Assembly: GCA_030770535.1 (NCBI GenBank)
Contig: JASVEC010000001.1
Coordinates: 1,054,001-1,118,000 of the forward strand
DNA: 64,000 bases
Reading direction: 5' to 3'
From: Batkoa obscura
Taxonomy: Eukaryota; Entomophthoromycota; Entomophthoromycetes; Entomophthorales; Batkoaceae
Shown: positions 22,253 through 34,207 of the stretch, piece after piece
Numbering within the stretch: position 1 is the stretch's first letter
Layout: the number at the start of each line of letters is the position of its first letter
The notes under the pieces: model-generated
Database searches by the model: none
Told to the model about the DNA's origin: nothing
The model's input: only the letters and a program-made list of their open reading frames with translations
Program-made: the position numbers and the translations under genes

Positions 22253-23647
22253 TTAATCCTCCTTTTGTACTTTAAAAACAGTTTGTTTTTTAGAACTAAA
22301 TTTATCATTAAAATTTCCATCACAATTAATATCAGTATTAATATTAATAGAATTTCCATCAAAATTAATACAAATATCACTATTATCTCCTGAGTTTCTC
22401 ACCTTAATTCCCACATCAGTTTCAGGCTCCTTCTTATCAATATCTTCATTACTCATAAGATAAGGTCTTGCATATCTATTAATCCAAGAAAAAATTTCTT
22501 TATGCCATCTTAATGAATTTTGAGGTTTAAGCACCCAATGATTTTCATCTGGGAAATATAATAATCTAGAAGGCACACCTCTTCTTTGAAGGGCAGTAAA
22601 AGCAGATAAACCCTGATCAATAGTTAAACGATAATCTTTTTGAGAATGAATAATAAGAGTAGGCGTAGACCATTTCCAAACATAGTTCGAAGGTGAAAAC
22701 TTAGTATAAGTTTCTGGATTTTCCCAAGGTTTACCAGCAAAGTCATGTTCATTAAAATACAATTCATCTGTTGAATAATAAGCAGAAACAGCATCAAACA
22801 TACCATCGTGATTAACTAAACAACGGAATCGATCCGTATGCCCATTTAACCAGTTAATCATATAACCACCATAAGAAGCCCCTAAAGCACAAGCACGTGA
22901 TCCATCAATATAATTATAATTCTCTAATACATAATTTAAACCTAACATTAAATCTTCAAAGGGAGCACCACCCCAATCTCCTTTAATGGCATCTGTAAAG
23001 TTTTGACCATAACCTGTAGAACCAGTTGGATTAATCATTACTGTTGCATAGCCTTGTTGAGCAAATACTTGAGGATTCCAACGATAAGACCATTGATTTA
23101 ACCAAGCTCCTTGAGGACCCCCATGGATTAGAAAAGCTAAAGGGTATTTTCTCCAATACCGATGTTCTTTTGGTGGTATAATAAAACCATGAACTTTTTT
23201 ATTATTTTTACCTTCAAAAAAGAAACTTTGTTGTTCTTGTAATTCATAAGGTTTTAATAAATCTTCATGAATATTACTTTGTTGAATTAATTTATAATAA
23301 TTTTCAATTTCCATTGTATAGAATTCATAAGGTTGTTGAAAGGAACTTAATTTTAATAATAATATATCTTCTTTTAATAATTGCACTTCACTGACTGAAT
23401 CATATTTATTCATTCTTCTTACTTTATTAGATTTAATATCAATTAAATACAATTTATTGATACCAATATCATTTGCTGTTACTATAAATTTATTACTTTC
23501 ATCATTCCATAATAAACTATTAGGAGATCGATCCCAATAACTTAAATCTACTTTATTAACTTGTTGAGTTGATATATCATACCAATGAATATGATTTTTA
23601 TCACTTTCATAAATATTATTCTAATTAATATATATATTAATATTATA

Positions 23648-23697
<50 letters not shown>

Positions 23698-24765
23698 GTA
23701 TTACTATATTAAACATACCTTCATTTGTAACCAAGCAATTTTTTTGCCATCTTTTGAAAATTTAGGGAAAGAAGCAGCTCCAGTAAAAGGTTTATTAAGT
23801 GGTTTAGGAGTATTACGGAAACTAGTACTATCTAATTGTAATAAATAAATTCCTTGAGTAGTTGTAGTTGCCTTTTCATTTCCTGATATTTTGGAAGTAA
23901 ATACAAGCCATTTGCCATCTGGAGATATATCGTAATCATTATTATCACCAAATGGAAGTACTGGTGATTCCTATAATTAAATTAAATTAATTATTAATTT
24001 ATTTAATTATTATTATTTATATTAATTTTTATTATTTATATTAATTTTTATTACCAAATCTGTGTATTTTAATAAGTTTTTTGGTGAACCTTTAACTTCC
24101 CATTTACTAATACCTTTTTTATTGTCAATCTTATCATTCTTGTTTATATCTAAAGAATATAATTGTTGATATTGATTAGGTAAAATAAATTGATCCCAAT
24201 GTCTAACAAATAATTTATCAAATAAAATACCATCATCTCCAAACCGATGACTGTTTGTATTGACTTTATTTTTAGCACTAAATATCATTTTATCTTTTTT
24301 AATATTATATTGAATATTACTAATATCAACCAATTCTTTAAATTTATAAAGTGTAGAAGTCTCAAATTCTTTAACGTCAATGTCTTTTAAATCTTTAGGT
24401 AAAGTTATTGTAATCAATTCATCATCTACTACACAAACTAAGCTTTCATGATCTAACCAAGTCATTGGAGCATTACCAATACTAGTTGAAAGTTGTTTAT
24501 CAATATATTTAGTAATGTTATAAGTGGAACTCTTTTTAGGACTATCAGAATGACCAAACTCTAATATAAAACTATTCCATATATTCTTTTTTTGATAGAT
24601 AGAGTAAGTAGATGTAAAATAAATAGCTCTCTCTTTATCTGGACTAATAACTAATTCACTAGGACGGGGAAGGGTAATTAAATCTTCATAAGTAAATTGT
24701 TCATAGCCATGATTTAATTGTAATAAGTAAACGTTAATATATATTATTAACTGAAATAATAACAT
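22253..24765 (-). CDS. Secreted dipeptidyl-peptidase V-like S9 serine peptidase
   Basis: Three exons, 24055-24765, 23719-23970 and 22253-23620, joined in phase 0, about 776 residues. I start at the ATG at 24765 because it gives a signal-peptide-like MLLFQLIIYINVYLLQ; the longer frame upstream adds a Lys-rich stretch before it. The N-terminal half is the beta-propeller type (LPRPSELVISPDKER, DYDISPDGKWLVFTSK, FSKDGKKIAW). The C-terminal alpha/beta-hydrolase domain carries FLIHGGPQGAW, the nucleophile in GASYGGY (Ser about 570), the Asp in HSQKDYR (about 650) and the His in DENHWV (about 682). DPP-V of fungi releases X-Ala and similar dipeptides from peptides outside the cell. The second intron holds a (TTA)n run. 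An acidic, Asn/Asp-rich C-terminal tail of ~60 residues is unusual for the family. Confidence 0.92.
23650..23698. repeat. (TTA)n microsatellite in an intron
   Basis: About 15 TTA/ATT units inside the second intron (23621-23718) of the DPP-V gene. Confidence 0.9.
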
Positions 24766-26038
24766 TTTTATTTTTTTGCTTTTAAAAAATTCAAAAAAAA
24801 AGAGAAACTTGATTTCTTTTATAATGATTTGTAATTTTTCTGTTTGATACGTCATCAACTTTTATTCAATTTATAAATTTAATACCTTGGACTTCCTATT
24901 GGTTCAATTTCTTCTCCATATAATCATAAAACCCCTTTTTATTGTTAAAATTCAATTTCTCCCTTAATCCAGGATTCAATTATTTTAAATGGTGACTCAA
25001 TCTTAAAAATTTCGTTTATTTTTCTCCGTATTTTTTACAATTGAGTGACGTTTTATTTTAATATTCAGGGTTTTTATAACTATCCTGAATTGTTAGTATA
25101 GGATTTAATCATTTTATAGTAGTTGTTTATATTGTATAAACTTTTAGTTTGTCATATTTGTTTTACAGTAAGTTTCTATTATATTATAATTGTAACACCA
25201 CCTTGTATCATAAAGTTGTTTTCATAATGCGATCTTTTACACCTTAATTGATACAATGTTTCAATTAAACGTTAATATTTCAATATGCGTTTTAAAAAAT
25301 TTGTTTTATTTATTCATTTATAAATTGAAAATTTTTAGCATTAGCTATTATTGGAAATCATTATTTTTTAATTTTCTTATCGTTTCTATTTACGACCCCT
25401 TTAAGTTTAATATTGCTTCTTTCCTCCCTTACTTTTTAATTGTCATTCGATTGTTCTATTGGACTTTTACTTTACCTTTATTTATTGTATTTGCTTTCAT
25501 ATTGAAAAATAATTAAGGTGGTGATATATGATGTATAAACTTTGTTTCATTTAAATCTTTTTTTGTTTTTGAAAAATCTTGAACCCAGAAGGGTAAGTCT
25601 TCTATTAAATTATATATAATTAACGGAAAAGCTCAAGGAGCTATTTCTCCAAGATTTTAATCCCCGAGGAGCTAAAGTCCAGCTTTTTGTTCCCCAGTGT
25701 AACTCACTGTTCCAAGCTATAAATCCTTTTTTGTTATTTACTTACTGACTGACTGATTTTATCATAATGTTATATTAAATAAATCATAATCACAAAATAT
25801 AGCACAATATGCATTGAACAAAGCTAAAAGTGCATTTTAGATTGACATACGCAACTCTTAGATTAAAAACTATAAATACCTTAAATTTCCATGCTATAAA
25901 CTCAATAAGATTCAATAATTTAATATTATAAAATGATAAAAAAGCATCAAATATATTGATCAAATTAAATTATGTTTATTTCTATTAAATAAAGGTAACA
26001 TAGAATTAAAAATTAAACTAATTCTTCTCCTCAGCTTT
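24766..26038. other. Intergenic between peptidase and transporter
   Basis: About 1.3 kb. Its right part ends at the transporter stop. The sequence CACCACCTT near 25197 recurs inverted as AAGGTGGTG near 25515, with a hydrophobic 86-codon frame between them (25256-25516) that I do not accept as a gene. A GC-richer patch lies at 25585-25720. Otherwise nothing recognised. Confidence 0.45.
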
Positions 26039-27802
26039 TTACTCTTCCTCTTCATCAATTTTATCATCAAATTTTTGAGTGTTATGGATATCAATAGGTT
26101 CAATCATAAATATAATCACAAGTAAACTTAAACCAGCTAAAGCACAAGAGATACCTGAAATAATCATTTGACCATCCCCATAACCTGCAATGACCTGCTC
26201 GAATTGTTGTTCTGGTAAGCTCCAAACATATTTCATTTCATTTAATACTCTACTATAATCAATATCACTACTACCTTCCGTATATTTATTAATAAATTGA
26301 GGTATTACTTGAGTCCAAATAGCACCACCAATAGTACTACCAATTGAACTACCAATACTTAAAACAATTTGAGAAACACTAGTTACAATAGCTACATCCT
26401 TTCTACTAACGGATCCTTGGTAAGCTACAATAACACACATATCAACAATAGCTTGTCCAATACCAGATAATGTTTGAGTCACATGAATTAATACATCACT
26501 TGAATGTGGAAATCTAGCTGGTATCATAGTACCTAATCCAATGCAATTAATAATAGCACCAACAATTAATAAATACTTGAAGTTTGGTATCTTTTTAATT
26601 AATACACCAGTAATTAAACAAGCAAATAAATAACCCATTTGATAACCTTTAAACAATAAAGAAGCACTGGATGGATCTAATTTACGTGAAATCATAAAAT
26701 ATTGCGTAAAATATTGCCAATTTAAACCAGAATCCATTCGAACAAAAAAGATAATTAACATAGCACCTAAAGTAGTAGAATTTCTTAAAAATCGCATTGG
26801 GATTAAAGGATACTTTGAATATTTATATACCCATATTATTAAGCCAATTAATAATAAACCACCAATCACCATTAAAGCTATCATACTAGGTGTATTCCAA
26901 CCATTCTCTTGATCACCTGCCATAATTAAAGGTAACATAATACAAGATAAACTAACAACTAATAAGATAAATCCAACCAAATCAAATTCATTGACAATCT
27001 TTTTAAGGCCATTTTTTAAACCAAAATGTCTAATACTTACAAAAGTAGTAGTTTGTTTTTTAGCTTTATGCTGTAAATAAAACATCATCCCAAAGAATAA
27101 TGCCACAAATGGACCAAACGCAATAGTAGGGATTTTATAACTCCATCTCCAATCTAAATTTTCTGAAATTGGAGTAATAGCATAAGAACCAATCCAATTA
27201 CATAATAGATAAGGTACCATATCAACTGAATTAAAGTTAATTCGATTAGCTAATGAAGTTAAATCCGCCATTAAAACTAATTTAATAATACTATATCCTG
27301 TATTCCCGATACTTTTAATAGTAGAAGCAAAAACAAAAGTAGCGAAATTATTCGAGCAAAAGGAAATTATCAAACCAATCAAATAAAAGATTAAACTAAT
27401 AAAGAAGAGTTCCGTTCGTCCAAAATAATCACTTAATAAAGAAAATAAAGGAATAAAAACTATACCAATTAAACCTGTTAATACTGAAACTACACTAGTT
27501 AAAGCATTGGATTTAAATTCTTCTAAGGCTATGTTAAGTAAACCATAGTCAAGGTTTTGTTCAATACCAATAGCAAAGGTTATTAAAAAAACACCAAGAT
27601 ATAAAGTCCATAATTGGTATTTACTAATAATACCACGAACACTAGCTGCTCTTCTAGCACCTACTTCATCAGCCGTAAAATCAAATTCATTTGTAGTTTT
27701 ATTATTGGAATCAACTATATCAAATTCTTTCTTTAATTCTTCACTCATGTTAGGATTGAATTGATAATTACTTATTGATGAGGATATGTTGTATTTATAC
27801 AC
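26039..27802 (-). CDS. MFS transporter, siderophore-iron-transporter-like (copy 1)
   Basis: 587 residues, no intron. A likelier start is the internal Met at residue 19 (27748), which lines up with the start of the paralogue at 39287. The N-terminal cytosolic segment ends in DEVGARRAASVRGI, followed by about 12-14 hydrophobic helices beginning LWTLYLGVFLITFAIGIEQ. The loop SDYFGRTELFF is the major-facilitator motif A region. Architecture and the ASxRxI...L(W) entry resemble the fungal SIT/ARN siderophore transporters (DHA-type, 14 helices), but substrate is not proven. It acts in the plasma or endosomal membrane. It is very similar along its length to the gene at 39287-40987, for example in MIPARFPHS and VAYQGSVSRK. 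Confidence 0.85.
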   Translation of the reverse strand: MYKYNISSSISNYQFNPNMSEELKKEFDIVDSNNKTTNEFDFTADEVGARRAASVRGIISKYQLWTLYLGVFLITFAIGIEQNLDYGLLNIALEEFKSNALTSVVSVLTGLIGIVFIPLFSLLSDYFGRTELFFISLIFYLIGLIISFCSNNFATFVFASTIKSIGNTGYSIIKLVLMADLTSLANRINFNSVDMVPYLLCNWIGSYAITPISENLDWRWSYKIPTIAFGPFVALFFGMMFYLQHKAKKQTTTFVSIRHFGLKNGLKKIVNEFDLVGFILLVVSLSCIMLPLIMAGDQENGWNTPSMIALMVIGGLLLIGLIIWVYKYSKYPLIPMRFLRNSTTLGAMLIIFFVRMDSGLNWQYFTQYFMISRKLDPSSASLLFKGYQMGYLFACLITGVLIKKIPNFKYLLIVGAIINCIGLGTMIPARFPHSSDVLIHVTQTLSGIGQAIVDMCVIVAYQGSVSRKDVAIVTSVSQIVLSIGSSIGSTIGGAIWTQVIPQFINKYTEGSSDIDYSRVLNEMKYVWSLPEQQFEQVIAGYGDGQMIISGISCALAGLSLLVIIFMIEPIDIHNTQKFDDKIDEEEE

Positions 27803-28711
27803 TTTTTTTTAAAGTTAAATTCAATGTTCTATAGTTGTTCAATTATATCTTATGATTTATAAAAAATTAGTATAAATCTCTTATCTGATAATTCTATTGA
27901 TTGTATTAATTTAAAAGTATAATTAGTTCATTTAAGTTGAAACTAAATAGTTATAGGATGGACTTATACTACTACGATTAACTTTTAAAGGACTATAAGT
28001 TATATTTTGTAGTTTAAATATTTGAACTTATTAAAAATTAAGAAATACAAGAGATTGTCTATTTTTATGTTAATAAATAAAACCAAATATACACTATTTC
28101 AAATTTAAAACCGCAAAAAATAAATTGTACAATTTGAATAAATATCATTTACTCGAAAGCACTCATATTTCCATATTAGTAAAAAAATTTATTTTATCAA
28201 CTAAATAGTGGGAACTTGAATATGATAAAGCTAAAGTTTTTACATTTTTAACAAGTAAATAGTGTACTTACATACTATCGCTTTAGTTAATCCCTTGTAC
28301 CGATACCGTCACACATCTTCATTAATTCTAGTATTAAAGACTCCGATTAATTTTGCTTTTTATCTGCTTTCTCTTTCAATTCAACATTTTTCCTAATAAA
28401 TTACTAACATTTTAATATTAGACTAAAATTTTGTTAAAAGTATTTTCCGATCAATCAATCTGATTAGTAAAAGCTAAATTTTCATCTCCCTTAATTTTTT
28501 TATTCTAGATAAAAAAGAATGAAGAATTGAATAATGTGCTTTTAAATCAGTGGAGAAGGCCATTAAAGCACATAGGATTTAATAAAAGTTGATAAAGTTA
28601 CTCATATTGAAACTAATTTTAATAATAGTTAAAAGCAAGTGAGTATAATAAATAATCCTGATAAAAATATTATTATTTTTAAATAATTTTTTAAATTTAA
28701 TAACATATATA

Positions 28712-28811
28712 TGGGGATATATTTTTTTGTTTAAGAATTTCACTAACAATCTTTCCACTCAAATAGCGCTTAAAAAATGGAGAAAGTAATGAAATCAAAA
28801 AAAAACCTCCA
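28712..28811 (+). mobile_element. MITE-A copy 10
   Basis: Plus orientation, 100 bp, TGGGGATAT...ACCTCCA, flanked by TA. Its right flank TATTGATCAATTAATTTC is transposase coding sequence of TIR-D, so it landed in that frame. Confidence 0.88.
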
Positions 28812-29523
28812 TATTGATCAATTAATTTCAAAATTTAAGATTTTTATTTGTGAACATAGTAGAATTAATAACTCGACTGTCAATAATGTGAGAACAAATA
28901 TAATTTTTAAAAAGTATGAAAGAAACAAAGATATAAAGAAAGTAGTATAAATACAAGGTATCAATGAGTATTTACATTTTATTAAATGTAATAATAAACT
29001 ATACTGTATAACAGTATCTGATAGATCAAAAAAAAGTGATATAATTCCAATTAAAGTTGTATTCATTATTTACTAAGCAAATAGTTTATTAAATGATAGA
29101 AATCAACTATTAAATGTTAGTATTATTTAAATTATTAATAACTAAATCAATAAATAGTCAAAGAGCAAGTAATTGTAATAATAAGTAAAAACTATTATTA
29201 TATTGTTTATATTATATGAAAATAGTTAATTGAAGTTTTAAAGCTAACCACTCTGCTTTATACATCTATTTATTAACTTATTAATATATTAATAATGTAA
29301 TTATAAAGTTAAAATAATTTATTTGTCTGATAGTAAATCTGCAATTTGTGTTAAATTTAATACAAATTTCGCCAATTTTTAATATAAATTATAAAATTAA
29401 AGCTGTGTTAGGTACTTTTGGTTTTTAATAAAGAATTTATTTTTATAGAATTTTAAGCAAAGTTTTTGAAATACAAAATATTTCAAAATTGTATAAAAAA
29501 ATGAAACCAATTCGAACATCCTC
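28812..29523 (+). mobile_element. TIR-D transposon relic, 3' part
   Basis: Matches the 3' portion of the intact element at 34801-37671 (there on the minus strand). It covers the last ~130 codons of the transposase frame, now with stops, then the 3' untranslated part, ending with a decayed TIR (AAACCAATTCGAACATCC). The 5' two thirds are missing. To its left lies MITE-A copy 10. Confidence 0.82.
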
Positions 29524-29524
29524 T

Positions 29525-29548
29525 GATGAAGCCAAAAAAACATCCTCA
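29525..29548 (+). mobile_element. MITE-A end fragment
   Basis: Only the right end of the family (GATGAAGCCA...ACATCCTCA) remains, directly abutting the TIR-D relic end. Confidence 0.6.
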
Positions 29549-29688
29549 TATTCTATTTTAAAGTTTTGTATATAAATTTTGCTAAAAAAACAACTTTACC
29601 TTGATTGAGTACTATTTTTATTGAATGAAAGATAGCATGGGCTAATGATTTTAGTTACGCCAAACTTTGTCTAACCAGGTATCAATGT

Positions 29689-29723
29689 GGAAGGCAGGCC
29701 TTTCTATTGTGGCCTCGCCTTCC
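29689..29723. other. GC-rich hairpin
   Basis: GGAAGGCAGGCC followed by a 10-base loop and GGCCTCGCCTTCC forms a 12-bp stem with one bulged base. It stands out in sequence of otherwise very low GC. No gene or repeat explains it. It could be part of a small RNA or a mobile GC cluster. Confidence 0.6.
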
Positions 29724-30338
29724 CTTCTTTTAGGTCACTTTTTATTGTTCACAAATAAAATACTTTAGGAATTTAGTCTTTTCAAGAAATTTAAAAAAAG
29801 TTTATATAGAAATTAAGCATATGCTTTATTCATATCCAATTTTTACTTTGTATTGAATAAAATCCATGTGTAATTATTTTAGGTCCTCACAATAAGGGTA
29901 ATCTTTTATAAGACTAAATCAGCACTTCAAAAATCCTACCTGAGATGTTAGTTGATATTTCCTGTACTTCTATACTTTAGTAAATTTATCAAACACACAC
30001 TAAGCTTCCTTTTGCAAACAGCGATAACAGATCTACAACTTTATTTTTAAATGAAAATGAAAAATCACTTAGTCGAAGGAATTTGAATGAATAAAGTTAC
30101 ATTTGACTAGGAAAAAGAGTAGATGTAAGAAATTACTTGAATAACCACTGTCTCCCCTTATTAACCTTTATTAAGTTATTTTATTGAATAGAACCCTTAG
30201 AAGCTGTATGACTCTTTTAGAAATATAAAAAAAGCTTGTACAGAAAATAAAAATAGTTAATTTTTTAATGAGTGATCTAATAAAATATCGGTACGGTAAA
30301 ACTTTAGCTCCTAAAGCTAACCAAATTATTTTTATAAA

Positions 30339-30439
30339 TGGGGGTGTCTTTTTCGGCTTCATCGCTTTTTCCATCTTTTAAGCGCTATTTGAGTGGAAAA
30401 ATTGTCAGTAAAACTCTTAAACACAAAGATACATCCTCA
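30339..30439 (-). mobile_element. MITE-A copy 11
   Basis: Minus orientation, 101 bp, TGGGGGTGTCTTTTTCGG...ACATCCTCA. Confidence 0.88.
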
Positions 30440-30450
30440 AATTACAATTA

Positions 30451-30612
30451 CAACTGTTCCAACTCTATTGCGACCTGATTAACTATTCATTTAATAATAG
30501 TTATTGTTAAAGTCAGCTTAAAAATTTAAATTAAGCTTTGAGTATTCAATAGATGGAAATAGCTAGTTCTAGGGATTACCACAAAGTAGGTCTCAATAGA
30601 ACTGCAGTAATT
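30451..30612. mobile_element. MITE-C copy 3 (diverged)
   Basis: Left end CTGTTCCAACTCTATTGCGA and right end TCTCAATAGAACTGCAGTAA are imperfectly inverted. Start and TIR resemble the copies at 21941 and 16240; the interior is more diverged. Confidence 0.5.
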
Positions 30613-31299
30613 GTAACTCAGGTATAAAAGTTTAATTAACAAAAAAAATGCCTTAATTGTTTCCAATTCAAAAGTTTAATACATAGCATCCTGAGTCAAT
30701 ATATCTACACTAAAAAAAGTCTTTTTAAATTACTGCTGTCTGTGCTAATATGGGACCAATTTACCAGCTTTGAAATTTGTGATAGTCTATTTTAAATTTT
30801 GTTTTCTAGTATAAAAATATGAATTTATTGCACATAGCTATAAACTTTTAATTGCAATTATGCAAGATGATTAAAATTGTAGTAAACTTGAACAATAAAT
30901 TCAAATTTAATATTATATGGTTCATTTTATGGTTTCAGTGTAAAAGCAATCAATTGGTTAATACTAATAAAAGCTTAGTATAAATCTATTATTATTATGT
31001 AATATAACATAATACACTTTTTGAAGTAAATAGTTAGTTGATAATTTGAAACTATTAGTATTAATACTAAAAATAAAGACATAAAGTTTTATAATAAATT
31101 TTTTAAATTATTTTCCGAATATATAATTTCTATATTTCTATATATTCACTTGTCTAACCAGTTTATAAATTTTAAATTATAAAAGCGGAAAATAGAATAA
31201 TATGAGATGATCGATTCTGGAATAGTTTCATAAAAGGATATATTACTTTCAGGAAAGCAAGTATAAAAGAGAAGAATGTGGTACATTTGTAATTTAAAA

Positions 31300-33244
31300 A
31301 TGTTTACTTTGATTTCATTATTGGAGTCTCTGCTCGTGTTATTTCTGGTTTTTTATGTTTATAAAGTAGTCAATTATTTATGTTTATTTATTTTGATCTA
31401 ATTTCATCTTTAAAGGTTATATACAATATATTTTTTAGTCCATTAAAAAATGTACCTGGGCCATTAATCAACTTAATATTTCCCCTTGTGAATTATATCT
31501 ACATAATGAATGGCACTTACCCAGAGTATGCTCTCAATTTGCATGAAAAATACGGAAATGCAGTAAGGTTAAGTAAGTATCAAGACTAAAGTTGGTCATT
31601 ATAATAATAGTAATTGTAAAATCAGGCTGGAACAAAATATCCTTTTCTTCGGATTTAGCACTAAAAGAGATTTACTCAACTTATTCTTATATAAAGGACC
31701 AGGCTTATGAGATGTTTCAAATAATAGGAGAAACCATTTTTAGTACAAGGTAATAAAGAAGTAGTATTAAGTAGCTATAACTAATAATTTAATAGAAGTA
31801 GAGCTTTTCATCGTCAAAGAGTAATGTTTTAAATAATTTATAAAATAAAAATTAACAGTTAGAAAAAAATCATCGCGCCATCTTTCTCGGAGAAGGCAAT
31901 AGAGAGCGTAGAATATTTAGTAAAAAAGAATGTTGACATTTTCGTCAATAAAGTGGATGTTCTTGCAACTCAAGGTCAAAAGTTAGATCTTGGTCTTTAC
32001 TTTCATTACTTTGCTTTCGTAAGCTATTTTTGTAAACCATTTCTATTTATAATAATATAATAGGATATAATTGGAGACCTAGCGTTTGGTAAATCATTCA
32101 ATATGTTAAGGGATGGCTATCACCCAATAGTAAAATGGACACATGATATATCCAAACTCAGTATTTTGGTATAATATTGATATTTACATTTTATGTAGTA
32201 TTAACATGATATTAGGTACTTTTGTTCCCGTTTTTGAAATACCATCAGTTTGATAGTATTAAAAAGCTATATGAGGTAATAGTTACTAGGATTATCATTG
32301 TGGTTATTAAATCAAATTTAGTTTACATATGAATCAATAAGAGAGGCTAGAAATAGCCCAGACAGAGCCAATATTCTAAATACTTTAATCAAAGCAACAG
32401 ATCCAGATACTGGAGAGCATTTAAGCGAAAAAGAAATAGCTGAGGAATCGATTTTACAAATGTAATTATAAGTCTTAATTTATTTAATTTAATTAAGATA
32501 TTCTTTTTTAAAGTGGCGCTGGAACCGATACTACTTCAAACTCGCTCACATGGTAATCTAATGTAATATAATTAACATCGCTAGGAAATTAATCAACATA
32601 AATAGGGTATTTTATTTACTAACTAATAATCCAGAAGTGTATGAAAAAGTCAAAGAAGAAATGCTTACAATATTCCCAGACAAAGACTCAATTACTTATA
32701 CTAAATGTAAGTCAGAATGCCACTATCTTAGTGCTGTAATTCACGAAAGTTTAAGAATCTTACCAGTAGCTGGTAGTGCGCCAACAAGAGTTGTACCTAA
32801 AGGAGGTAGGGTAATTGATGGTTATTATATACCAGAAAAGGTAAAATATAGGATAATTAAAAGTTAAGCTATTAACAAATTTTAGGTTACTGTTGGAGTA
32901 ACCATTAATGCTTTACATAATTCACCCTCAGTATGGAAAAACCCAAATGTCTTCGACCCTCAAAGATGGCTAGAAGATGGAAAATTTAGAAATAATTCTA
33001 ATTTTTCACCCTTTTTAATGGGGCCTAGAGCTTGTGTTGGTAGAACGTAAGTTTTTAATTAACAGTTTGATTACATTGCTTATTTGATTTGTTTAGTTTG
33101 GCTTGGATGGAATTGTATTTAGTTTGTGCAAATATGATAAGAAAATTTACTTTCAAAAGGATTGATGAGAAAAAAATTAGTCGCAAAAATTATGTTACCA
33201 CTAAACCTGGTGAGCCTATCGAGGTTTCTATAATTAAAAATTAA
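31300..33244 (+). CDS. Cytochrome P450, intact, 12 exons
   Basis: Membrane-anchored heme monooxygenase. Twelve exons give 471 residues with consistent phases: 31300-31365, 31416-31572, 31626-31749, 31796-31820, 31863-32018, 32064-32168, 32216-32275, 32322-32461, 32514-32552, 32606-32840, 32886-33046, 33097-33244. An N-terminal transmembrane anchor (residues ~4-20) is followed by the Pro-rich hinge NVPGP. Helix I has GAGTDTTS (279-286). The ExxR is HESLR (337-341). The heme loop FLMGPRACVGRT carries the ligand Cys at about 419. All introns are about 40-75 bp, and exon 4 is only 25 bp. Substrate unknown; by motif style it is a fungal microsomal (class E) P450. A broken inverted copy lies at 13577-15565, and an MFS transporter is the next gene downstream. 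Confidence 0.9.
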
Positions 33245-34098
33245 AGCATGCTATACCAAGCATAGCTGATATGATTTTATCTCAAGTTATATGTTGATTT
33301 TTTAATTTTTATTAGTAAATTCTATGAACTATTTTAAGTTTTTGGTAAGTTTTTAAAATAAACGAAATTAGAAGGGATATAAAGGATGTTTTTCTTATCC
33401 ATCTCCAAGCTTACATTGGCTTATTGGTTAAATTCAAGTCCCTTTTATATAAAGTGAAACAATAAATGAAAATGATAGCTATCAAAGCAATATGAAAATT
33501 ATTTTTAAAATTTTATACACTTACATAAATACTGTAATATTGTTAACAGAGCAATGTTTTTGAGTACTATATAAATTAAATAGAATCCAAAAAGGGATTA
33601 ATAAAAACATGAGAAGAGGTAAAAACTTATTTATCTGCCTATTTTAAATTCAACGTTTTAATTATTATTCTAAATAGCTGTATGTAGCTATATGTCTTCT
33701 TTTGGTTTTTTTTTCCAATTTTTAAGCTTGAAATCTGGACAATTTGCTAGTTGATAGCTTAAAACAAAATAATCCTACTTTATTTTATTTCATTTTATTT
33801 AACAGTTTAATTTTTTAGAATTGATATTGAATTAACATTTATATAAGTTTTAATATATATTTCGCTTTTAATATAAAATAAGCAATTTTAAAAAAAGAAC
33901 TTTTGTTTTAATCAATCAAGTTTATACTAATAATTTTATTATAAATATCTATTTTAGATATAAAAACACTAACAGTAGTAATTATGGATTTTTTAATAAA
34001 ATTATAAAAAAATCTAGTAGGTTTAGTTTATGTTAAAATATAAATGCCGCAATTTAAAAATAATATGAAATATTAATATTTTTTAATTAAAATACTTA
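33245..34098. other. Intergenic, no feature seen
   Basis: About 850 bp of AT-rich sequence after the P450. I see no gene or recognised repeat before the MITE-A at 34099. Confidence 0.5.
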
Positions 34099-34199
34099 TG
34101 GGGATGTGTTTTTGTGTTTAAGAATTTTACTAACAATTTTTCCGCTTAAATAGCGCTTAAAAAATGGAAAAAATAATGAAGCCAAAAAAAACACCCCCA
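34099..34199 (+). mobile_element. MITE-A copy 12
   Basis: Plus orientation, 101 bp, TGGGGATGTGTTT...ACACCCCCA; a near-consensus copy. Confidence 0.92.
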
Positions 34200-34207
34200 T
34201 ATATAGG

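Larger units (their letters stand above)
27803..31299. other. Intergenic with transposon relics
   Basis: No gene found. It holds MITE-A copy 10 and a fused TIR-D relic (28712-29523), a MITE-A end fragment (29525-29548), a GC-rich hairpin (29689-29723), MITE-A copy 11 (30339-30439) and MITE-C copy 3 (30451-30612). The last ~100 bases are the presumed promoter of the P450. Confidence 0.6.

Noticed and set aside
25256-25516. 86-codon hydrophobic frame between inverted CACCACCTT/AAGGTGGTG
   Set aside because: Phe/Ile/Leu-rich composition is expected of random AT-rich DNA, and no promoter or relative is seen.
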